DNA of 64,000 nt from Escarpia spicata (lineage: Eukaryota; Annelida; Polychaeta; Sabellida; Siboglinidae): the NCBI GenBank assembly GCA_963995525.1, contig OZ023213.1, positions 17,609,511 to 17,673,510 on the forward strand. Direction: 5' to 3'. Shown here piece by piece: positions 17,536 through 28,565 of this stretch (position 1 is the first letter of the stretch; every line of letters starts with the position of its first letter). The translations under genes were made by a program, and so were the position numbers. The notes below the pieces were generated by a model. The model was not told where the DNA came from and searched no databases. It was given only the letters and a program-made list of their open reading frames with translations.

Positions 17536-17757
17536 ATATAAATAAAGCAGCTCACCCATAATAAACGACGGGTGTGATTTGGTTTTGTTGGTCACGCCTG
17601 CCCGACACACGCGGCTATTATCATTACCAGACACGATTTAATAGGTATAATATTAACATAATATAGAATGTTCATTTCCACAACATTTCGACGATGGATA
17701 ATCACTATACAATTTTGAAACACTGCTTGTCAATGATCACCACTCGTTGTTCATAGC

Positions 17758-19137
17758 TTAATGAATAATGTTCTTGAACTTTTGCTTTATGTTAGCCAAT
17801 AGTGGTAAATTATCTAATAACATCACCGTGTGAAAGAAGTGCCACTCATACAACTTTCCAAGTGCATTACGCCATGCCATATCTCCACCAGTAATTTTAT
17901 TTGCCAGCCCCAGCATCTCGTTGCGACTGCCAGATGCTTTTCCCATGAGTGACTTCATGTGCTTCCACCAGTCGCGTGACGATGTTTCCTCAATTGATGC
18001 TATTTTAGATTGGTAGAACTGGTGTCGTAATTTAGGTGCTGTGCGATTCACTAAGTTCCGGAGTTTATTGGCCCGTTCCGTGTCACCTGCCTTGCGAGCA
18101 CGTTGCCTCTGTCTAATGAGGTGTCGGAATCCATCTGTGACCCACGGTTTGTCTGTACTGTGACGTGACACAGTCTTGTACGGACAGCACGTATCCAGTA
18201 AATGGTCCATGGTTTCTTGGAATAGATTGAACTGTTCCTCGCACGTAGGCAATGTGTACATAAACTCCCATCTGGTCTGTGACAGAGCCGAAGTGAACAA
18301 TGCTCGTTCGTTGTTACCCATGCGCCTGGTAACGGTGTACTGGACCATACCCGTGTCAAGTGTTGGGAACCACGGTGGCACCAATAAGACCATCTTGTGA
18401 TCTGATGTTCCCAATTCATCAAGCACTGTCGGATAGCCGTACACAGGTGACATGTTAGACCACATTTGATCCAAAATTGCACAATTACGCGTGGCTGTCT
18501 TAACAAGCTGCTCGTATCCATAATGTGTGCGTAAAAACGTGTCCTTGAATTGATTAAAATCACCACTGATAATGACACCACAATCTGGGCTACGTCGCAA
18601 AACTGTGTCCAGACTAGTTATCAGGTACTCTCGCATAGAGCCATTGTCAGCACCAGGTGGGTGGTAGATGCACGCTAAAATAATGCACGAGTATTTTCTT
18701 GGTAGTTTCTTAGGCTTCATTTTAATCCATATCACTTCGTGTTCAGCATCTTCAATATCATGTAACCGGTCATACGCAATGGTCTCGGCCACATAACACG
18801 CCACTCCCCCGCCTCCTTTATCCACGCGGTCCTTTCGTTCACAACTGAAGCCTGCCAAACCGACATATTCCGTTGACATGTTACTCTTGAACCAGGTTTC
18901 TGTGACACACACGCAACCCACGTTGTTCGTGCGTGCTACCGCGAGCAATTCATCTGATTTCTCAATACTTAGTGACCGAGCGTTGAGACTCAGAATCGTT
19001 GGTAAGCCCCACCGTGGATTGATCGCAAGCGTGACTAAATTGTCTGCATTCACACCTGTTGTTCTATGTTGTGGTATGCTACGGCTACGGGTGATTATAG
19101 GTCGAATATTGAAAGCTCCGTATTCAGTACATGGCAT
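17758..19137 (-). CDS. LINE ORF2 derivative: APE endonuclease fused to a C-terminal tail, RT missing (459 aa)
   Basis: Residues about 45-275 form an apurinic-type endonuclease, which nicks target DNA for target-primed reverse transcription. Visible blocks: LSLNARSL (Asn), VCVTETWF (Glu), GGGGVACYV, ACIYHPPG, GVIISGDFNQF (Asp/Asn), LDQMWSN and GTSDHKMV (catalytic Asp-His). A basic linker follows (TDKPWVTDGFRHLI, SRDWWKHMKSLMG) up to TGGDMA. There a full ORF2 would enter the RT domain; instead the frame passes into a short C-terminal tail (LPLLANIKQKF) and stops. No NYRPIS, GVPQGS or YADD block exists, so about 500 residues are missing without a frame break. Predicted role: endonuclease only. 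It could be a deletion derivative mobilised in trans, or a single-copy deletion. Confidence 0.85.
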   Translation of the reverse strand: MPCTEYGAFNIRPIITRSRSIPQHRTTGVNADNLVTLAINPRWGLPTILSLNARSLSIEKSDELLAVARTNNVGCVCVTETWFKSNMSTEYVGLAGFSCERKDRVDKGGGGVACYVAETIAYDRLHDIEDAEHEVIWIKMKPKKLPRKYSCIILACIYHPPGADNGSMREYLITSLDTVLRRSPDCGVIISGDFNQFKDTFLRTHYGYEQLVKTATRNCAILDQMWSNMSPVYGYPTVLDELGTSDHKMVLLVPPWFPTLDTGMVQYTVTRRMGNNERALFTSALSQTRWEFMYTLPTCEEQFNLFQETMDHLLDTCCPYKTVSRHSTDKPWVTDGFRHLIRQRQRARKAGDTERANKLRNLVNRTAPKLRHQFYQSKIASIEETSSRDWWKHMKSLMGKASGSRNEMLGLANKITGGDMAWRNALGKLYEWHFFHTVMLLDNLPLLANIKQKFKNIIH

Positions 19138-19161
19138 GGCCGTGTTATTTCGGCCGCTTAC

Positions 19162-20796
19162 CTAGTCCCTTTTCGTATGATGTTTGCTTTTGTGGCCCTT
19201 TTGACCACATACAAAGCACGACACAGCATTCTCATGTCGACAAGTCTGGGTGACGTGATTTGTCTCCCCACACTTGTTACACTGGCCAGCAATACGCACG
19301 TAGCTATCAGTTGCACGGTCATCCGCATTAGAAGGGCGAATAGCGTGCGTACCTCGATCCTGTTTCGGTGGTCGTTTCCCAGTTGCTCTCGGCGTATAGC
19401 GGCTCCCTTTTGACAATGGATGTCCAGATGGCGCGCTGCGTCGCTGTTTCGTCGACCTATTACCAGTTGATTTCGACTCATTGCAACTCTTCTGCGAACA
19501 GGATCCCCGCTGCGCTCCGCCTTCTCGATGGTTACGGAGTATTAGTGACAGGTTGCTCATCAGCTTGTTCACCCCGAACGCAGTAAGACTGATACCGTCA
19601 CTCTGGAATGCGGACGTGTCGCAGGATCCATCACGAAACAGGAAGTTTTGATCGTTGTCAACGAACCGGGCCCCCGTGTCACTACACTTATCTCTCAGGA
19701 AACTGTTAATTTCCTTAATATTTTCTTCTTGTGTCCCTGTTGTGTCGGGCAAGACACTGCTAATCGTCACTCGGTTGATGTTCTCTGTTGCTGTGGTGAT
19801 GAGGTCGCTTAAATCTTGCTTCACTTCCTCTATATCCGAGTCTTCCATGACTGCATTGCCACACACGATAGTTAGTTCGTCCGCCTCTTTGCACGCCTCG
19901 CCCCACTGGACAGCTACTAGTAGATCTTTTGGAGTAGCTCTGTATGCCTTGTGCAAGGCCACCTGTTCGTTGTCCGCTGTGGTGACCTTGTGAATGTCAC
20001 GTCCAATCTGGTTATCAACCATGACCACACTGCGTGGTTTCTCACTTGTCACTGCGGCGAAGGATTTCCGCTCAGTGGGCGCCTTTTTTAAGCTTGCCAC
20101 GTCCGATGATAGTCTGTCAAGCTTGTCATATACCATTCTAATATCGTTGTTATGGTTTATTTCATCTCGTAGAGTTGCAACTTGCTCGATTAGAGCAGTG
20201 TTTTCATTCCTGATGGCATCGTTTGTGTCGGACTGCTTCTTCACCAGTTGAATTAATTCCGCATTGTTGTCATTTAACTGTAGTATTGACGTTTCGAGTT
20301 TTGATACAGTGTTAACCAGTTGCAGGACAACACTAGGCAGTTTTTTGCATGCGTGGCAGCTCCACAAGCCAATAATCTCCTCTGGCTGTTCTCCAACGCA
20401 TTCGTAATGCACCCACAGTTGGCACAGGTGGCATTGTACCATGCTGTCGGTTTCTTTGCCTTTGTGTCTGCACTGTGGGATGCAGAACGATGATTTTGCC
20501 TTTTTTGCTCTTCCCTTTGCCTTTGCTCCATGATTAGTAGGATGATCCGCTATCACAGAGAGCTGTGTTGATGTTTGAGCCGGCAAAAGTGTCAAGTTAG
20601 CCAACATGGCGTCAGTGACGGTGAGTTCTAGTTCGTCAAGACAATTGTCGCTTTCTGCCGTTGTGTCGCTCGCCGTGAACAGTGTTTCCACCGAGCGTCT
20701 CGTAGTCAGCCCGCCTCGCCTGCCACTAGGTGGCCCGCGCAGAGGGGTGACACGCTTAGCTCGCGTTAAGTTCATCGTCAATACACCATGCAGCAC
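19162..20796 (-). CDS. LINE ORF1 with PHD finger, coiled coil, SGNH esterase and CCHC knuckles (544 aa)
   Basis: Domains in order: a basic N-terminus; a PHD finger at about residues 100-155 (CIPQC, MVQCHLCQLWVHYECVG, LWSCHACK: a C4HC3 pattern); a coiled coil at about 155-235 (LVNTVSKLETSIL, NTALIEQVATLRDEI); an SGNH/GDSL-type domain at about 250-425 with LTIVCGNAVM, VTISSVLPDT and the closing FQSDGISLTAFGVNKLM, where the usual Asp-x-x-His has Ser in place of His; then two zinc knuckles at the C-terminus (CNKCGETNHVTQTC and the variant CFVCGQKGHKSKH). PHD plus esterase in ORF1 is a described hallmark of CR1-like elements. ORF1 products bind element RNA; the esterase is probably inactive here if the His is truly lost. 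The frame is fully open, suggesting a recent copy. Confidence 0.85.
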   Translation of the reverse strand: MLHGVLTMNLTRAKRVTPLRGPPSGRRGGLTTRRSVETLFTASDTTAESDNCLDELELTVTDAMLANLTLLPAQTSTQLSVIADHPTNHGAKAKGRAKKAKSSFCIPQCRHKGKETDSMVQCHLCQLWVHYECVGEQPEEIIGLWSCHACKKLPSVVLQLVNTVSKLETSILQLNDNNAELIQLVKKQSDTNDAIRNENTALIEQVATLRDEINHNNDIRMVYDKLDRLSSDVASLKKAPTERKSFAAVTSEKPRSVVMVDNQIGRDIHKVTTADNEQVALHKAYRATPKDLLVAVQWGEACKEADELTIVCGNAVMEDSDIEEVKQDLSDLITTATENINRVTISSVLPDTTGTQEENIKEINSFLRDKCSDTGARFVDNDQNFLFRDGSCDTSAFQSDGISLTAFGVNKLMSNLSLILRNHREGGAQRGSCSQKSCNESKSTGNRSTKQRRSAPSGHPLSKGSRYTPRATGKRPPKQDRGTHAIRPSNADDRATDSYVRIAGQCNKCGETNHVTQTCRHENAVSCFVCGQKGHKSKHHTKRD

Positions 20797-20944
20797 TGAT
20801 GCGTGACGGCCGGCAAGTCACAGCAGTAGTCACCCAAGCGTGGCGGTAGCCTACGTCACAGGCCACTCGTATGATTGCGAAATCACCATTCACCTGCAAC
20901 CATCAAATGCCAGTTTTGTGATTATACACCACTCTGGGCGTTAC

Positions 20945-22651
20945 ATTTTGGCGCTGCGAGCAGGGTCGGGTTTGCTTGAGCGTGGGCTTAGACCCCCCAG
21001 GGCAGTGGTTTGACATCGGAGCATCGCAAGAAGACTGAAGATAGTGACGGTTGGTGATCATGCGTGCGAAGATCCTCTGGGAATCACTTGTTGAACACTT
21101 ACGTTAGACCGCTTCGTAGATTGGTTGTCTATGCGTGTGCATGTACATTGGGGTATCCATAGTTTGTGTGCATAGCTAATGCAACAATCGATGATATTCG
21201 AGTTCAGATGGAACTCCGAGACAGAGTTATGGAATGGACTGGTGTCAACTATAGGGAAAGTTGTCAGCCAAGAAGCAGCTGTAATGCCAGATGGCATTGC
21301 CGAGTTCATCAAGCGCCAGGAGGCAATGATGGAAGCCCAGAAGAAGCAAATAAACGATTTGGCTGCTGCTGTGCAGTCCCTGCAAGACAGGCGACAAAGT
21401 TCGGACGGACCCAGGCTGTGTTGGGGTGTGGCTCGGCAGACCACATGCGCCTTGACTGTCTACGGGCACGATCGAACCGAACAAACAAGCCGGATTTTCG
21501 GTAGAGCCCGTCGTCGTAGGCCACACGGTGGGTTGTGGCGCGGACTCTGCTGTACACAGAGCTGTGGAGGAGTGTCCAGAGGCCTCCGTCAAAATTGGGT
21601 CTGTAAATATTCGCTGTTTATTAGACACTGGTGCCCAAGTGTCAACCATTATAGAGTCATTCTTCCGCGGACACCTTGGTGAGGAAGGACACCTCATGGA
21701 CGTATCCCAATTGATAAAAATATATGCAACACAAGGCTTGGAAATCCCATACATCGGATATGTTGAACTACCCCTGGAATTCATGGACCGCACGTTTGAG
21801 CGTATGGGCTTCCTAGTTGTAAAAGACCCTGTTGGCACGCCTCTTGCTGAAAGAAAGAAGCTGGTACCAGGTGCTATTGGCAGCAACATCTTCCGAGACA
21901 TCAAAGAAATGCTGTCATCCGAGTGTATTGAAGGATCCTATCTACAGATGCTTGAGGCAGCTGGAGCGCATGCTTGGGCGCATGTCTTGGCATTGTACAG
22001 TGAGGTCAGAGTGGAGAGGCCGAGTCTGGGTGGCCCTGTGCGTGTTGCTGGAAAGAAGCCGCAGTTGTTACCTGCAAACTCACTGTGTTTTATCCAGGGA
22101 TTTATACAACCTGCAATTAACCAAGAATGTTATGCCTTATTTGAAAGCAAGGATGTCCAGTCATAGCAGCGTGGACTGGCAGTGGGCCGCACGTGTGTTA
22201 AGATAAACAACACCGGCAGTATCCCAGTACAAGTTGCCAACTTCAGAGACAGATCTATATATATTTGAAACCAAGAATGACAATTGCGTGTTTAGAAGAT
22301 GTCACAATCGATCCCCAGGTAGAGCTGCATTTCCAGAATGAGCATGACGTCTCCATGAATGAGATAACCCCCAGTGCTGACACAAAAGAAATGGTAACAA
22401 GATTGTTGTCTCGGATGGATGTGAGCGACATCGATGCAGAGCAGCGTGAAGGTGTCACGAGACTGATTGCAAAGCATTGCAGGATTTTCAGCCGAGACGA
22501 AGATGATCTCGGATACTGTGACCAGATTGAGCACAAGATACGCACAAAAAACGAGGTCCCCATTAAAGTGCCGCACCGGAAAGTCCCACCACATCACTGG
22601 GGTGAAGTACGGGAGTACCTACAGAATCTACAACCAACAACTAAAGGATAG
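20945..22651 (+). mobile_element. Broken Ty3/gypsy retrotransposon internal region
   Basis: 20946 onward reads TTTGGCGCTGCGAGCAGGG, the look of a gypsy primer-binding region just after a 5' LTR ending in ACA. 21179-21500 holds gag-like sequence with a coiled stretch (FIKRQEAMMEAQKKQINDLA) and a zinc-knuckle remnant (CGSADHMRLDC) whose first Cys is out of frame. 21528-22166 contains a retropepsin-type active site, CLLDTGAQVSTI. 22265-22651 is the region preceding the RT (DEDDLGYCDQIEHKI, then a KVPHRKVPP-type motif), stopping at TAG before any RT core. Integrase and the 3' LTR are absent. At least two frame breaks make it non-functional. Confidence 0.75.
21528..22166 (+). pseudogene. Gypsy retropepsin (aspartic protease) region
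   Basis: The frame contains IRCLLDTGAQVSTI near residue 28, the catalytic Asp-Thr-Gly of a retroviral-type aspartic protease that cleaves the Gag-Pol polyprotein. A flap region and then a linker follow (FLVVKDPVGTPL, GAIGSNIFRDI). The frame is disconnected from the upstream gag and from the downstream RT leader at 22265. It is part of the truncated element at 20945-22651. Confidence 0.7.
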
Positions 22652-23580
22652 TCAATTTGATGTTGTGTAGGAGTTATTCTTTTGATGTTCATACAACTTA
22701 ATTATTGTCTAGCTTTTATTTAATTTTGGACACGACTTACGTTGTTCTTGACTACAGTGTACTAACATATTTTTTTATTGTGTACTTATTTATGTTTAAC
22801 TATAAACAAATTTAATTTAACTGATACAGTAATGTTCGGTAAAGTTATATACTTAAGATATTGTGTCTCCACTGGTCGTTATGAGTTTTACCACATACTT
22901 GCCTCCGCAAAACGTTGTTTTTTGTAGAATATCAAGCAACGATTGTTAGTTGAACACGGTGCATTGCAGCTGTTATCATATTGCTTGAAATCGCACATGT
23001 TTGATTTCGATCGCAAACTATTCATGTGTGGATCCTGCTTATGTTAACGAAATAGTAAATATATCTTTAATACATTCGTTGAAATAAAACGGAAAGTGCA
23101 ATTAAAAAAGTTCTCATTGTGAAAGTATACAAACAATTTTGGATGTGACAAAACACCAGCGACACGTTCTAGATACGTTGTTACAGAGCGGCCTGTATGG
23201 AACTATGAATTATCGATAGGGCATGTAGAATGTAAGAAATTTATATAATATTATAGTATTGTAATTATAAAGCGACTTACGTGGATATGTTGTTTCAGCT
23301 GTAACTATATACAGGGAGTAATTTCATAGCGTATGGGAAAGATGCTAAATTGCGTGTTTCGAGACATATTGAATGATTGACAAATACCGGCGAAGACATC
23401 GTAAATCACGAATACGGCAAGACGAGCAACGGCAGTCTACGCTCGTTTTGCTAGCTATGTGTCGGGCACACATTGCCCGGCATGTGTTTTGCATAACAAC
23501 AACCATAATTACGATGTAGGGCCCTACTAGAGAAAAACATGTAGGTGTATGCAGGATAAAAGGTGGTGCAATGTCAGTTG
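22652..23580. other. AT-rich non-coding stretch
   Basis: No exon-like frame, no tandem repeat and no recognisable transposon seen between the gypsy fragment and the hairpin at 23582. Confidence 0.4.
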
Positions 23581-23581
23581 T

Positions 23582-23624
23582 TAGTCTTGATGGATGACTA
23601 TAATATAGTCATACATCAAGACTA
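23582..23624. repeat. 43-nt near-perfect palindrome
   Basis: TAGTCTTGATGGATGACTAT reads as its reverse complement on the far side (ATAGTCATACATCAAGACTA) with one mismatched pair and a 3-nt centre. It would form a hairpin or cruciform. It is too short for a typical pre-miRNA. Confidence 0.85.
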
Positions 23625-23660
23625 CCATTCTTGTTATTATTCATGACGTTTGTTCAACTC

Positions 23661-24215
<555 letters not shown>

Positions 24216-25209
24216 TGACTTCCAGTTTGCCCCTGTTACAACAAGCGCTGCTCTCCCCTACGTCAAGTTTCTTTTAAATAATAACATGAGAGTGATTGGG
24301 CCGCGTCGACGTGCATGCGTGGTTATGTGGGATTTACAGACACACGCTGTTTGAACTTTTCAGGCTATCCTAAAACCTTAATTTGTACCCCTACTTGACA
24401 CTCGCCAACAAACTAACCGTCAAGCTCTCAAAAAACATCACAGTTCAACAAAAAATATTAGGACTGCCCGCACCAAAACAATTACACCAGACGAGGCATA
24501 ACCCTTTCCTAAATATTGGGGGGCTATTCCTAGCATGTGCCCCTTTTTCAAATATTGGGGAGCTCAGCCCCCTCCAAGCACCCCCCTGTTCCGGCGCCTT
24601 GAGGTGATATTCCAAAGATCACGTGACGAAATTTTCTTTCATTTCCACTGTTTAACGTCCTACTTTCACAACTGTTGTATTGAGTCACAGCTAGACATAT
24701 GTTCACGTCAGCCACACGAATCTAATCTACGCATCTGAACACCTCCATATTTGTTCATTTTCTTATGATATTCTTAACATTTCTTAACACATTTAAGGAA
24801 GAATCTATTTAGTCGGCTTGTTCATCATCGCAGCTTGTAAAACACTGTCTTGCGCAAATATAATATAGGAAAATGATAGGCTGTAAGCAGTTAATTTTTT
24901 CTTTTAAAATATAACATTTAGATACACCTTTTGTGGGTGTTCATAGCTTCAAGGTGCATGCTCATGTCCCGTCGCGTGATGGGATTGGTTGAGCGGTATC
25001 ACCCGTCATTTAATGTTGATCAGAACTCGGTATAATTAACAAAACGTCATCAATCAACGGGCAGCAGGAATATAATTGTATATATATAATAATCATACAA
25101 ATTACAAATATAAAATACAAAATATCACCTAACATACCCCCACGTTCATTCCAACGAACGTCCGTGCATATGCTAACATAACAAAATAATTGTGATTTAT
25201 TAGTGTACG
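24216..25209. other. Non-coding stretch before the right arm
   Basis: No gene or clear repeat seen; a TA run lies near 25080. Confidence 0.4.
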
Positions 25210-25644
25210 GAGTGCACGAGCGGCAATCCTCTTTTCTACCTGTCTATCAGTTGCGCATCACCGCTTTTATTCGCATGTGGACTCGCACAGCTTTGACACG
25301 TCACTTATTCTGCGGAAAAAATCGGTCTCGACAACAGGTCTGCTAAGAAGAAGTAACAAACATTACTACGCAGTTGTGTGAAATCATTGTCTTATCGACA
25401 CAGGTGAGTTACGTCTTCAAAAAGGTTAGTTTGGTAATATTGTTGTAAAGCTGATTACTCGACTGTCATTACTACAAACACACCTATGAGATTGAGGGTT
25501 AGTTAATAGTGTTTCTTCAACACGTCACACAGGTGTGCTGTAAATTGCCGTCAAGTTCAGTATCTTTAGAGTATCATCGCAAGTGCCGGCATGCTACAAG
25601 GCAGTCGATACGCACGCAGGACAAACGCAATTTAGTGACAGTTT

Positions 25645-25815
25645 TTCGTTCGCTAACTTATCTATAATATAGTAATACGCTAACTTTGGGGGCAAATAAC
25701 AATATATACTCCCAGGTACAAGTGTTCGTTCGCTGACGTATCTATAATATAGTAATACGCTAACGTTGGGGGCAATGTGGCAATATATACTTCCAGGTGC
25801 AAGTGTTCGTTCGCG
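25645..25815. repeat. 80/81-bp tandem repeat, 2.1 copies
   Basis: TTCGTTCGCTRACKTATCTA begins at 25645 and 25725, and TTCGTTCGCG begins a third partial copy at 25806. Both full units contain TAATATAGTAATACGCTAAC, TTGGGGGCAA and CCAGGTRCAAGTG. Confidence 0.92.
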
Positions 25816-26239
25816 TCTGGTGTTATTTAATTACGTATTTGATACGCACACTGTATGCATGTTGCACGCACTGTTGTACCACACCTGGGAAGGCGCTACT
25901 ATATGCACATTCATGTAGTACCCAGTGACCCGGATCCAATGATATAACGTGTTTACTGTATTCACTGCCTGCTCGGCGTCTCTCACACGCCCGACCGGGA
26001 TATAGAGAGCACCACTCCGTGATCGAGTCCACGACAGATTACACATTTGCCTACTACACCAACGGCTTTATTGTATCTTCTGAAAGACACAGGCAAGCAA
26101 ACTTATTGCCTAAGTTTCGAAACGGCGGCAATAATATAATAGCTGCTTTCAAAATTGTGCCGGATTATTAAATCACTAGGCTTATTGTGCAGATTTCTAT
26201 AGAATTCAAAATATACATTGTTTTGTAACATTTCTATAT

Positions 26240-26640
26240 ATTTATACAACATTCTATATCAATTTTTGTTGAGGATGGGAAACCAGGGATGACGAAATAG
26301 TTCATGTTTTGAAGCGTCACCAACAGGATTTGAACCCGGATACTCTCTTTTGAGGCTCTATCAACTTCCTTATCGCACCCCCGTCTAATGCTCTCGGTCA
26401 TAAATCTTCCTTTCATTGCTAGCCGTCCTGGCATACACCCAACTCTTGCAGACTTGTATTGCGTCATTGTGTGTTCGTCGCCAAAAGCATGCGCTGCACC
26501 CATTATGAGTCAGATACATCCCCCGTGGCAATGCGGACAGTCTGTCTCGTTGACACAGAAAACTATGCGGCATGACCATCCTGTTAACAGCCCTAACAGT
26601 GCTGCTGGACAAAAAGCCGTTGTATCAGTTAACCAAAGTC
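26240..26640 (-). mobile_element. Composite SINE-like repeat, minus copy, with Pol III B box
   Basis: On the minus strand the unit ends with CCGGGTTCAAATCCTGTTGG, which contains the B-box consensus GGTTCRANYCC, near 26320-26335. Upstream it shares GACTCATAATGGGTGCAGC and GCGACGAACACACAATG with the plus copy at 15700-16095. The homology with 15640-15745 continues at 26925-27020 after an interruption (about 26640-26920) present only here. Confidence 0.5.
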
Positions 26641-27037
26641 TGAGCTAAACGTGGACAGTTTCAACTTCGGCGAATCATGTTGTACGGAATTAAGCTTTGC
26701 ATAAATTCCCAGTAATTACATTAATTTACACCTATTCATGCAGGTACCAACCAAGAACAGCAACTTTCAAATTACAATATTTTAAACTTGGCACTGTACG
26801 CAGCATATCACGATTCATCGCATGTCATGATTCATCGATACATTGAACGTAACTGCAATGTGGCTCCTCTTGGAGAATGACTAATCACTCAATGAGTCCA
26901 CTGAAAAAAGAATGCATTTAGAAAGAAGCGGGTGGACCCGGACGCTTGAGGGGAAATACACAATACACAGGAACCACGATACATCGGATATTGTGTCAAC
27001 TTAGGTAAACTAGTTAGGCCTTTAATCTCCAACGAAC

Positions 27038-27145
27038 GTAACCTATTTCGGGCTCTCCGCTAACACAGCGAAATTGGGATGACCGGTCGCTCGGCGTAGT
27101 CGGCTCCTCTAACAAGGCGAAATTGGGGTGACCGGTCGCTCGGGG
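27038..27145. repeat. Short tandem duplication with GACCGGTCGCTCGG motif
   Basis: GCGAAATTGGGATGACCGGT and GCGAAATTGGGGTGACCGGT follow each other about 48 bp apart; the reverse complement of the motif occurs at 15578-15605 in the left arm. Confidence 0.8.
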
Positions 27146-27689
27146 TAGCAGGCCCGAATCCGCAGATGCTGTTTTTGAAATAACTTTAAAACATTCTTGC
27201 ATTTTTTAACATTACATAACTGACTTTTGTAATTGCGCCTTATAATGTTAATACTTTACAAGAGAAAATTAAAATTAATTACCATTAACAGATGCTTAGT
27301 TTCACGAGACAGCAACATACTATAAAACAAAGGAAATGAAACACCCCCTTTGGATACAATCCACCAATCCAGCAAGATATATGGATATAACACCTCAGGT
27401 AATACCCCTCATTGACAACAAAATGTCACAGTAAAAACTCTTCTCCTTTTCAGATAGAGGATAAGTGATTAAGGTCATTGTATATATGTTATTAGCAAAA
27501 TCAGTATTACTAATTATATGCAATACATATGAAGCGGCAATATGAAAATATCGACGCTGTTTATATTTGCTTCCCGTTCTCTCTACTGTTTCGTTCAGAT
27601 TGCAGTGAGACGACGAAATATATATTTTAAAAAGCGTTAAATTTTCCATACCAATTCTATGCGAAACATAGCATGGTGGCAAGGAAATA

Positions 27690-28565
27690 GGGGGTACGGA
27701 GAGTTGCCCAGTGGACAGTTGCCCAGTGGATAGTTGCCCAGTGGACATTTGCCCAGTGGACAGTTGCCCATTGGACAGTTACTCAGTGGTCAAATGAAAA
27801 AGTGGACACTTGCTCAGTAACACAAAATTTCCATAAATAAAATAAAATCATGAAATGTAATAAATAAATTTGATATTACTATTATTTAATATATTATTTA
27901 TATTATTATATTTCTTAATTTAGGATTACATTCTTTGTTAGATAAGTGACATAGTCCTGGAATGTTGGCTTCCAGCAGCTCGTCACCCATTCTCACCCCT
28001 CTGTGTGGACTCACCCCTCTGATAAATGCCCTACGCAAGGACCATGTCCTTGTTGGCACCATGATCCTGCAAGACCAGAATGGTCAACCTCCACGTAAGC
28101 GGGTTAAGCGTACAACACAGCAGCTTCAAACCCGCCTTCGTACTTTGTGCCAAGACTTTGTTGTTGAGGACATGGAAGTGGGAGACTTCCTTCGTTGTGT
28201 TGCCCACAGCATTAGACTTGCATGAACGCAAGAACATGAACTACGACAATATGAGTGAATGTATTGTGAATGTATTGATTGACATTGGTATGAAATTATC
28301 AATGTGGGCATACTTACTTATGTCATATAAATAAAGTGTTATATCATGAAGTTCTTGTTGTTTTGTTATGATATAATAACTTCATAAAACTTTAATATTA
28401 TAGGCCCCACTGTTATAAAAAGGACTTATTTATTACATTTAGGGAAACAAAATCACTGAGCAAGTGTCCATTTTTTCATTTGACCACTGGGCAAGTGTCC
28501 ACTGGGCAACTGACCGCTGAGCAACTGTCCACTGGGCACCTGTCCACTGGGCAACTGTCGTACAC
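27690..28565. mobile_element. Foldback element with minisatellite inverted ends
   Basis: The left end (27697-27830) is five to six copies of a 15-bp unit, GCCCAGTGGACAGTT, followed by AGTGGTCAAATGAAAAAGTG and GACACTTGCTCAGT. The right end (28455-28565) is the reverse complement: ACTGAGCAAGTGTCC, TTTTTTCATTTGACCACTGG, then repeated GTCCACTGGGCAACT. The centre (27840-28450) is AT-rich at both sides with a GC-richer core at 27962-28225, open for 87 codons and containing a basic patch PPRKRVKR. No known transposase motif is visible. The left arm of the mirror lacks this segment. Confidence 0.75.

Larger units (their letters stand above)
17570..20850 (-). mobile_element. RT-deleted CR1-like LINE with two intact ORFs
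   Basis: The element carries ORF1 (20796-19162) and a shortened ORF2 (19137-17758), 24 nt apart, then a 3' tail to about 17570. The tail and the last ~40 codons recur at 56600-56935 in the same orientation, which supports the 3' border. The RT domain is absent although both ORFs are uninterrupted. The 5' end lies somewhere between 20796 and the gypsy fragment at about 20945. Confidence 0.75.

Noticed and set aside
18051..18581. 176-codon second-frame minus-strand ORF
   Set aside because: Shadow of the endonuclease ORF2 in another frame; no motif of its own.
21245..21904. 219-codon minus-strand frame
   Set aside because: Opposite to the gypsy protease frame, which has the Asp-Thr-Gly motif.
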